Shown: in pieces, positions 32,212-38,245 of the stretch
Position numbering within the stretch: the first letter of the stretch is position 1
Layout of the letters: each line of letters opens with the position of its first letter
NCBI GenBank assembly: GCA_902562015.1
Contig: CACERX010000011.1
Span: 1 to 38,245, forward strand
Reading direction: 5' to 3'
DNA from: an uncultured SAR324 cluster bacterium
GTDB taxonomy: Bacteria; SAR324; NAC60-12
Length of the DNA stretch: 38,245 nucleotides
The notes under the pieces: model-generated
Seen by the model: the letters and a program-made list of their open reading frames with translations, nothing else
The model's database searches: none
What the model was told of the DNA's origin: nothing
Program-made: the position numbers and the translations under genes

Positions 32212-33270
32212 ATGTCCCAAAATCCTTATACCGAAACTCCTAAACGTTTTCTTCTGGTCCGTACAGACCGGTTAGGTGACACAATTCTGACCCTCCCCGC
32301 GGTAACTGCTTTACGCAAAAAATACCCGCGCGCGTTTATTTCATTTCTTGCTCGACCCTATACAGCATCGTTAATTGAACAGTATGAAGGAATCGACCTG
32401 TTGTTGGCTTATGAGCCTGAAGGTCGTCACAGGGGATGGCAAGGAGTTTTGAAGCTATGTAATCAGCTGCGAAATCTTAATTTTGATGTTGTTCTGATGT
32501 TTTATCCCAGGCCAGAATTAGCCCTCGCTTTACGATTAGCAAGAATTCCACTCCGAATTGGTACAGGTTTTCGCTGGTATTCATTCCTAATGAACAAACG
32601 TATCTATGAACATAGAAAGGAATGTATAAAACATGAGTCCGAATACAATCTTTCCCTACTTGATTCTTTATTGCCTGAACAGACTACACAGCCTGAATAC
32701 AATTTTAAAAAGTCGTCTCCTGAACCGTGGTGGGAAGAATTCAGCAAGGAACTAAATTGTCCTAACTACGGAATTGTTCATCCTGGAAACGGAGATTCCG
32801 CACCAAACTTGAATGCTGAACAATACATACTTATAATTCGACTTTTGTTAGAAAATACAAGCTGGTCCGTTTTGCTGACTGGAATTTCAGAAGAGGAAAA
32901 ACTAATCGGTGAACTTGCAGCAGGATTCCCAGAAGAAAGGGTGAAAAAGTCAGCAGGACGTTTTTCTTTGGTACAATTATTTTCTATTATCCGAAATTCT
33001 TCCCTACTGGTAACCAGCAGCACTGGACCTTTACACATGGCAAATGCGGCCGGAACACCTCTGCTTGGGTTTTTCTGTCCTGCAAAACCGCACACTCCAG
33101 ATCGATGGGGTCCATACGATCAGCAAAAATGGGTGGTGACACCAAATCTTAACGGGCCTGAGACTTGCCAGCTAAAAAAATGTCCCTACGGGGGATGTCT
33201 GCAGAAGCTAACTGAATTGGAAATTACAGAAGCAGTATGCAATCAAAGATTAAAAGAATTGAATACATAA
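32212..33270 (+). CDS. Glycosyltransferase family 9 (heptosyltransferase-like)
   Basis: A 352-residue GT-B enzyme of the ADP-heptose:LPS heptosyltransferase family. It has the N-terminal RTDRLGDTILTLPAVTALRKKYP (17-39), a nucleotide-side VHPGNGDSAPNLNAEQY (189-205) and the family signature TSSTGPLHMANAAGTPLLGFF (268-288). The end has several Cys (CPYGGCL). Such enzymes add heptose to the lipopolysaccharide core on the inner membrane, which supports a Gram-negative envelope; the exact sugar and acceptor are not defined by sequence. The pgi gene follows 19 bp later. Confidence 0.9.
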   Translation: MSQNPYTETPKRFLLVRTDRLGDTILTLPAVTALRKKYPRAFISFLARPYTASLIEQYEGIDLLLAYEPEGRHRGWQGVLKLCNQLRNLNFDVVLMFYPRPELALALRLARIPLRIGTGFRWYSFLMNKRIYEHRKECIKHESEYNLSLLDSLLPEQTTQPEYNFKKSSPEPWWEEFSKELNCPNYGIVHPGNGDSAPNLNAEQYILIIRLLLENTSWSVLLTGISEEEKLIGELAAGFPEERVKKSAGRFSLVQLFSIIRNSSLLVTSSTGPLHMANAAGTPLLGFFCPAKPHTPDRWGPYDQQKWVVTPNLNGPETCQLKKCPYGGCLQKLTELEITEAVCNQRLKELNT

Positions 33271-33289
33271 TTTGATAAAAGCCTCCCCC

Positions 33290-34876
33290 ATGAGCAAAAC
33301 TCTATCCTGGAATTACTATCAGCAACATTGCCTTCAAATGCCCGAGCTGGGAATGTCTATTGATACTTCGAAAATGAATGCTCCCGACAAGCTTCCTGAT
33401 TCACTGAAGGCAAAATTCAGTGTTGCCTTCAAGCAAATGCAGGAGCTTGAAAAAGGGTTAATTGCAAATCCTGATGAAAATCAGATGGTTGGACATTTTT
33501 GGCTTCGAAATCCTGCCTTAGCTCCTACAAAAAAAATTCAAACTCAAATAAAAAATACTCTAAAAAAAATTCAGCAATTTGCAGCAGACATTCATCAGAA
33601 AAAGATAAGACCTCAAAAAGCTATACAATTCCGCAATGTCTTGTCTCTTGGAATGGGTGGCTCCGCACTAGGGCCTCAGTTAATTAACAGTGCTCTTGGC
33701 CCACAAAACGAATCCATGCGATTTTATTTTTTAGACAACACTGACCCTGAAGGAATAGACCGTGCGATTGCCTCAATAGACAAAGGTTTGGCAGAGACAC
33801 TGATACTCATTATTTCCAAATCAGGTAATACCTTGGAAACGCGTAATTCCATGATTGAGGTTCGAGAATGCTACAGCAAAGTCGGACTTGATTTTGCCAG
33901 ACATGCCGTTGCTATCACCAGAGAAAACAGTCAGCTTGCACAACTTGCCTCAAAAGAAAAATGGCTGGCATGCTTTCCCATGTGGGATTGGGTAGGTGGA
34001 CGTACTTCAATTCTCTCCTCAGTAGGACTGCTTCCAGCTGCTTTACTTGGAGAAAATGTCAGCAGTATTTTGAAAGGAGCAAAAATTATGGATGAGCTGA
34101 CCAAATGTACAAAAATTAAGGAAAATCCTGCAGCCGTACTGGCTTGGATGTTGCATCATGCGGGCGGGGGCCGGGGCCAAAAGGCACTGGTAATGCTTCC
34201 TTACAAAGACAGGCTGATTTATTTAAGTCCATACCTGCAGCAGCTGGTTATGGAATCCTTGGGGAAGGAAAAAGACCTTAAAGGTAAAACAGTAAATCAC
34301 GGTTTGACAGTCTACGGTAGCAAGGGATCAACTGACCAGCACTCCATTGGCCAACAACTGCTAGATGGTCCCAACGATTTTTTTGTAACATTCATTGAAG
34401 TCCTCAAAGACCGGAAACATGACAGTATTGAGGTTGAACCTCAAGTTACCTCTGGCGATTACCTACAGGGCTTTATGCTTGGTACTCGCGATGCTCTTTT
34501 TCAAAAAGGACGTGCATCTCTTACGATAACGCTGGAAGAGTTAAATTCTCAAACACTTGGGGCCTTGATTGCACTTTTTGAGCGTGCAATAGGCCTTTAT
34601 GCAAATCTAATTGGACTGAACGCATATCACCAGCCAGGTGTAGAGCTTGGAAAACAAGCCGCAGGCGATGTAATAAAACTTTCGGTTAAAATACAAAACT
34701 ATCTTAAGTCAAACCCTGGGCAAAAATTCGATTCAATTACAATTTCTGGTGCACTTGGAGAAAGTGGAAAAGAAGAAACTGTTTACAAAATCCTACAACA
34801 CCTTGCTGCAAACAGAAGGATTCTCAAATTTCCAGGAAATGACCAGTTCTCTTCCTTTTTTCAGGCATGCATTTAG
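33290..34876 (+). CDS. pgi: Glucose-6-phosphate isomerase
   Basis: Interconverts glucose-6-P and fructose-6-P. The 528-residue protein has LSLGMGGSALGPQL (118-131), IISKSGNTLETRN (174-186), DWVGGRTSILSSVGLLPA (233-250), the active-site Glu322 in VMESLGKE, His351 in STDQHSIGQQ and the late YHQPGVELGKQAAGD with the catalytic Lys. The DQHSIGQQLLDGP version is that of the ~530-residue bacterial PGI type. ATG 33290 is preferred to the TTG 18 bp earlier (which adds six residues), although the latter begins right after the upstream stop. Confidence 0.95.
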   Translation: MSKTLSWNYYQQHCLQMPELGMSIDTSKMNAPDKLPDSLKAKFSVAFKQMQELEKGLIANPDENQMVGHFWLRNPALAPTKKIQTQIKNTLKKIQQFAADIHQKKIRPQKAIQFRNVLSLGMGGSALGPQLINSALGPQNESMRFYFLDNTDPEGIDRAIASIDKGLAETLILIISKSGNTLETRNSMIEVRECYSKVGLDFARHAVAITRENSQLAQLASKEKWLACFPMWDWVGGRTSILSSVGLLPAALLGENVSSILKGAKIMDELTKCTKIKENPAAVLAWMLHHAGGGRGQKALVMLPYKDRLIYLSPYLQQLVMESLGKEKDLKGKTVNHGLTVYGSKGSTDQHSIGQQLLDGPNDFFVTFIEVLKDRKHDSIEVEPQVTSGDYLQGFMLGTRDALFQKGRASLTITLEELNSQTLGALIALFERAIGLYANLIGLNAYHQPGVELGKQAAGDVIKLSVKIQNYLKSNPGQKFDSITISGALGESGKEETVYKILQHLAANRRILKFPGNDQFSSFFQACI

Positions 34877-35186
34877 CAATAAATTCAGGCAACAGCTCAA
34901 ACTTTTCTTTAAAATTTTTTTAACAATAACGATTGCTTGATAATTGATGGTAAAGATTTTCTCTCCAAAACCAAAACAATTGCTGATTACCATGCCCGCA
35001 TTCACCTTGATCTCCGAATTGACATTTCCGGTAAAATACTTTATTTTGCAGGCTCGAAGCACAATTTTGAAAGCACTTTCTCATCTGAAATCATGTTTGG
35101 TAAAGGAAGAAGAATACTTGACTGCAAGAGAGAGGTGTTACTTTCAAACTGCTCAGTTGGCTATCTACAATAATTTATGCACCACA
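34877..35186. other. Stretch between pgi and a secreted protein gene
   Basis: 310 bp without a recognised gene. Two frames are open across most of it: one of 78 codons with a TTG start (34937-35173, MIIDGKDFLSKTKTIADYHA...) and one that runs into the next gene. Neither product resembles a known family. A short unknown gene or decayed DNA is possible. I see no terminator after pgi. Confidence 0.4.
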
Positions 35187-36410
35187 ATGAGGGCAGTTCT
35201 GTTCGTGTTATTTTTTTGTATTTTATCCCCTAATTTTGCTTTGTCCGGAGATAATGAAACAGAAATCTTGATATTCAGTTTATCTCCGGAGAAAGTAGAA
35301 GAGCAGAAAGGTGTTCTCAAAATTCAGATCAGTACTTTTAGTCCAATCAAGGAAATTACTGTAAGGGGCAAACCGCAGAAATTTCCAAAGGACGCAAGCC
35401 TTGTTTGGCTGAAGTTTCCATACATACTTAACTTTGGTGTTAATAATTTTGAAGTCTATGTCAAAACCTTGCATGGAGGTGAAAAGAAAACACTTAGGTT
35501 AGTATATGAAACTCCCGAATTACTTAGAAAAGCAAAGCTCGGGGACAGTTTTCAGCTTATCAGCATTATTGGAAACACAATAAGTGATAACATAGAAAAG
35601 GCAGAAGACAACGATACAAAATCCAAAGCTTTTTCTTCAAGCATTTTATTTGTGCCTTCTTATCGTTTTGATGTGATGGATGACTCTAGTATTTATCTGC
35701 GTGGAGTCCTGATGGGAGACCAACATCACGACGGCCAGTTTGAGTCAAAAGAAGTATTGTTCAAGCAGGTCAGTTTGGAGTGGGAAGAGCGCACAAGCTG
35801 GGCAGGAGACTTCACTATTTCCATTGGTACCAATGAAGCAGGAACAAGAGATGTTCCGGAATCAGCTTCTCCCAGAGACAGCCTGTCAAATAAATATAAA
35901 CGGGCAACTCGGGACAATATATACACTATGAAGGCAAAGAATGAGATTGATAAGGAAACAACATGGAACTGGCAGATAGACCGCAAAAAAAAGCTCGTAG
36001 AAGGCTCCAATGATGACAGTGGTTATTCAACGTCACTTCTGGTTGGATACGTGACGCCGTTTTTTGGTTTGAAAACGACTATCGAGGGAACCTATGAAGA
36101 TACAGATTTAAATGGTCAATACGACGACACAAAAGCTCTGAAAAGCAAACTGAAGGTAGACTACCCAATTGTACCCGTCTCACTTGGAATCCAGTATGAT
36201 TTTTCACAGACTGAGGACAAAGTTGCAGATCCTTCATTAGACGGCAAAACGAAGACAAGAAATGGAACATGGTCTCTAAGCCTAAACTATCCGGCTGCAC
36301 CATGGTGCATCTTTGGACTGACGCAAAAAAACGAAAGACAGAGCTCAAATCTTGTTGGAAAATCTTACACTGTTAACACTACGCAGCTACAAGCAATTCT
36401 GATTTATTAA
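35187..36410 (+). CDS. Secreted, beta-barrel-like outer-membrane protein of unknown function
   Basis: A 407-residue protein starting with a Sec-type signal peptide (MRAVLFVLFFCILSPNFALS, cleavage near residue 20). Residues about 27-110 look like an Ig/Big-type beta domain (FSLSPEKVEEQKGVLKIQISTFSPIKEITVRGK ... FEVYVKTLHGGEKKTLRLVYETP). From about 130 to the end there are alternating hydrophobic/polar strands separated by acidic turns (YSTSLLVGYVTPFFGLKTTIEGTYEDTDLNG, VPVSLGIQYDFSQTED), and the chain ends in LQAILIY with a terminal Tyr, as in many BAM-inserted barrels. I chose ATG 35187 because it opens the signal peptide; the frame extends upstream to 34944 without a plausible N-terminus. A FecR-domain gene follows 42 bp later. 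Family not recognised. Confidence 0.65.
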   Translation: MRAVLFVLFFCILSPNFALSGDNETEILIFSLSPEKVEEQKGVLKIQISTFSPIKEITVRGKPQKFPKDASLVWLKFPYILNFGVNNFEVYVKTLHGGEKKTLRLVYETPELLRKAKLGDSFQLISIIGNTISDNIEKAEDNDTKSKAFSSSILFVPSYRFDVMDDSSIYLRGVLMGDQHHDGQFESKEVLFKQVSLEWEERTSWAGDFTISIGTNEAGTRDVPESASPRDSLSNKYKRATRDNIYTMKAKNEIDKETTWNWQIDRKKKLVEGSNDDSGYSTSLLVGYVTPFFGLKTTIEGTYEDTDLNGQYDDTKALKSKLKVDYPIVPVSLGIQYDFSQTEDKVADPSLDGKTKTRNGTWSLSLNYPAAPWCIFGLTQKNERQSSNLVGKSYTVNTTQLQAILIY

Positions 36411-36452
36411 ACAACTAAAGATAACTTGAAATAAATTTTAATTAATTCTGAG

Positions 36453-38245
36453 ATGAAAAAAAATTTCATAATCATTCCTGTCAAGTTTAAAATTTTGTTG
36501 CTTTTAGCCTTGTTCCTATCAGCACTTTTTGCAGTTCCCCTTCAGGCTCAGCAGGGACTGCTAGTGCTAGAAAAAGGTTCTGCAAAAGTAATTGGTCCTA
36601 AACGGACACTGCTGATACGCAAGCCCGGTACTAAGTTAGTTCTCGAGTCCAATGACCGTGTGCAGACTGGCAAAGATACTATCGTCAAAATCAAAGTCAG
36701 GGGTAAGCCTGAACTAATTGAACTCTCCTCTCGTTCCTTTTTCAGAATGGGAAAGGTTACGAGGGAAACCAGTAGTGTATCTTTGCTAACCGGAAAGGCG
36801 CAGTTTAAGATCAAAGGAAAACTAAAGAAGAGGTCTAAGAAAAAACGGTTTCAGATACGCACAGTAACAGCACTTATTGGAGTGAGAGGAACCGATTTTG
36901 TGATTGGTGCATCAAATACCCAGACCAGTCTTCTAACCATTTCGGGATCAGTCTCCGTTGCCCCAGTTTCAATGCCTGATATTGAAATCGAAGTTCCTGC
37001 CAATCAGGCTTCCACAGTTCCTCAAAATTCAACACCGACTGCTCCTGTTGAAGTTTCACCTAGAGTTCGTCAGCAAATCGTAAAGGGCGATTCTCCCGGA
37101 GCATTTGGAAGAGTCAAGTTTGGCCAGGCTGTAGACCCCGAAGAAGTTCGTAAGGAGAATGCAGAAAAGAAGAAGAAAGAGGAAGAAGAACAACAGAAAG
37201 AAGATAACAAAGAAGAGCCTGGGGAGAAAAAGGAGGGAGAACCTAAAGCTGGAGAAAAAGGTAATGAAGGTGAAGGAGAACCAGGTGATGAAAAAAGACC
37301 TCCAGGAGAAACAGAAGAAGGACAGGGGCCACAGGAGGGAGAAGAAGGACCCGGTGATGGTAAAGGTCCAGGTGGTCCTGGAATGCCAGGAGATGGAAAT
37401 CAGGAAGAAGGCGGTATGATGATGGGGCCTGGAGGTGAAGAAGGCGGCATGATGATGGGGCCTGGAGGTGAAGAAGGCGGCATGATGATGGGGCCTGGAG
37501 GTCAGGAAGGTGGCATGATGACAGGGCCAGGTGGACAGGAAAGTGGCAGCCAAGGTCAATTTTTCCGTCCTGTTAATGAAGACGGTATGCCATTGAATAA
37601 CATTAAACCTGAAGGTGGTGATTTTGCAGGACAAGGCGAATTTGGAGGAACCGGTGAATTCGGTCCCGGAGGTGGTGACTTTGCAGGGCCAGGGAACTTC
37701 GAAACTAGCTTCGGAGGTGATGATGACTTTGGAGGCAGCTTCGGTGGCGATGACTTCGGGGGCAACTTTGGAGGCAGCTTTACTGGTGAAAGCTTCGAAG
37801 GGAACTTTGAGACAGACTTTGGTGGTCAAGATTTTGATGGCGGCTTTGCAAGTGCTTTCGAGAACGAGGGTGGATTCGGATTAGATGAAGGTTTCGAGAG
37901 TGAGGGTGGTTTTGGATTCAATGAAGGCTTCGGAGGAAAGGATGATTTCAAACCAGATGACGGACAAGGTGGAATGACTGGAGGCACTTTCGGGCAGCCA
38001 GGTGACGAAGGCGAAAGACCTGAAAATACTTTCGGACAGCCAGGTGACGAAGGCGGGAACCCCGGAGGTTCTTTCGAACAGGGAGGTGAAACAGGTTTCA
38101 ATGAAGGTGAGCCAGAATTCGGAGGAAATGATCCGGGATTCGGTGGTGGTGAACCAGGATTTGATGGTAATGACCCTGGATTCGGAGATAACAAACCGGA
38201 ATTCGGTGGTGATGATATCAATGTTGGCGGTGGTGACTTCGGTGG
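36453..38245 (+). CDS. FecR-domain protein with long Gly/Asp/Glu-rich repeat region, 3' end cut by window
   Basis: The frame is open from ATG 36453 to the window end (597 complete codons, no stop). Residues 1-32 form a signal peptide (MKKNFIIIPV... LQA). Residues ~37-170 match a FecR (PF04773) fold: LVLEKGSAKVIG, RVQTGKDTIVKIKVR, LLTGKAQFKIKGK, FQIRTVTALIGVRGTDFVI and a closing strand TISGSVSVAP. A charged Lys/Glu linker (about 235-300) follows. The rest is low-complexity: a Glu/Gly/Met block with 11-residue repeats (318-361), then Gly-Asp-Asp-Phe and Phe-Gly-Gly-rich stretches with GQPGDEGE and GEPEFGGNDPGFGG-like motifs. A periplasmic or surface location is likely. Antisense frames over this part are composition shadows. 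Its function is unknown. Confidence 0.75.
   Translation, partial: MKKNFIIIPVKFKILLLLALFLSALFAVPLQAQQGLLVLEKGSAKVIGPKRTLLIRKPGTKLVLESNDRVQTGKDTIVKIKVRGKPELIELSSRSFFRMGKVTRETSSVSLLTGKAQFKIKGKLKKRSKKKRFQIRTVTALIGVRGTDFVIGASNTQTSLLTISGSVSVAPVSMPDIEIEVPANQASTVPQNSTPTAPVEVSPRVRQQIVKGDSPGAFGRVKFGQAVDPEEVRKENAEKKKKEEEEQQKEDNKEEPGEKKEGEPKAGEKGNEGEGEPGDEKRPPGETEEGQGPQEGEEGPGDGKGPGGPGMPGDGNQEEGGMMMGPGGEEGGMMMGPGGEEGGMMMGPGGQEGGMMTGPGGQESGSQGQFFRPVNEDGMPLNNIKPEGGDFAGQGEFGGTGEFGPGGGDFAGPGNFETSFGGDDDFGGSFGGDDFGGNFGGSFTGESFEGNFETDFGGQDFDGGFASAFENEGGFGLDEGFESEGGFGFNEGFGGKDDFKPDDGQGGMTGGTFGQPGDEGERPENTFGQPGDEGGNPGGSFEQGGETGFNEGEPEFGGNDPGFGGGEPGFDGNDPGFGDNKPEFGGDDINVGGGDFG
37404..37535 (+). repeat. 33-bp tandem repeat, four units
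   Basis: Four in-frame units of 33 bp (37404-37436, 37437-37469, 37470-37502, 37503-37535) encode 11 residues each, of the form EEGGMMMGPGG. Units 2 and 3 are identical, unit 1 differs by one base, and unit 4 is degenerate (QEGGMMTGPGG). This looks like recent local duplication within the FecR-protein coding region. Confidence 0.85.

Noticed and set aside
34944..35186. 81-residue N-terminal extension of the barrel-like protein
   Set aside because: The signal peptide begins at ATG 35187; residues before it would place the hydrophobic segment internally and look unlike any domain.
37056..38221. Long minus-strand open frames rich in His/Pro/Ser/Phe opposite the FecR-repeat gene
   Set aside because: They are reverse-complement shadows of the Gly/Asp/Glu-rich repeats, low-complexity and without domains or starts.
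1..38245. CRISPR arrays, prophage, transposase or integrase genes
   Set aside because: I found no regularly spaced direct repeats other than the 33-bp coding repeat and no mobile-element proteins.

Overview
This is an AT-rich, gene-dense bacterial chromosome segment made almost entirely of core housekeeping genes. I see no prophage, insertion sequence, CRISPR array, tRNA or rRNA. The encoded machinery points to a Gram-negative bacterium: a lipopolysaccharide-type heptosyltransferase-family enzyme, a probable outer-membrane beta-barrel, Sec signal peptides and a divisome/elongasome set. A free-living, probably marine, deltaproteobacterium-like lineage such as SAR324 would fit, but that is inference from general gene content and not a marker-gene result. 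Few genes carry a recognisable Shine-Dalgarno sequence; rpsB and rpsT are the clear exceptions.

Region 1 (1-8575, + strand) holds cell-shape, envelope and division functions: a 5'-truncated rodZ-like gene, a YhcC-type radical SAM gene, rsfS, murB, ftsQ, a membrane-anchored M23 endopeptidase, a bactofilin, an FtsB/DivIC-like protein and thiamine pyrophosphokinase. It looks like a fragment of a dcw cluster that has lost ftsA/ftsZ and the mur ligases and gained a bactofilin-peptidase pair. Region 2 (8585-12175) is a mixed-strand block: an AEC-family transporter and nth on the minus strand, moaB on the plus strand, and a DUF1611/DgcN-like protein on the minus strand.

Region 3 (12640-17550) is the translation operon rpsB-tsf-pyrH-frr with mraY directly behind it, where uppS-cdsA usually sit. 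It is preceded by a promoter-like sequence and a structured leader, and its S2 protein has an extra 176-residue lysine-rich tail. Region 4 (17649-21910) is fatty-acid metabolism: fabG-acpP-fabF, then a large acyl-CoA dehydrogenase of the DmdC-like type. Region 5 (22011-23943) has an ITP/XTP pyrophosphatase, ispH on the opposite strand with overlapping 3' ends, and an unrecognised small basic protein.

Region 6 (24112-28693) is the ffh-rpsP-rimM-trmD-rplS-rnhB translation/secretion cluster followed by rpsT; two strong stem-loops and a palindrome lie between trmD and rplS. Region 7 (28775-34876) carries a di-heme-type succinate dehydrogenase (sdhCAB), a GT9 glycosyltransferase and pgi. Region 8 (34877-38245) is the least conventional part: an unrecognised secreted, beta-barrel-like protein followed by a FecR-domain protein whose C-terminal half is a long Gly/Asp/Glu/Phe-rich repeat region that runs off the window. 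The most unusual items are this last pair, the S2 tail, and the structured regions ahead of rpsB and rplS.
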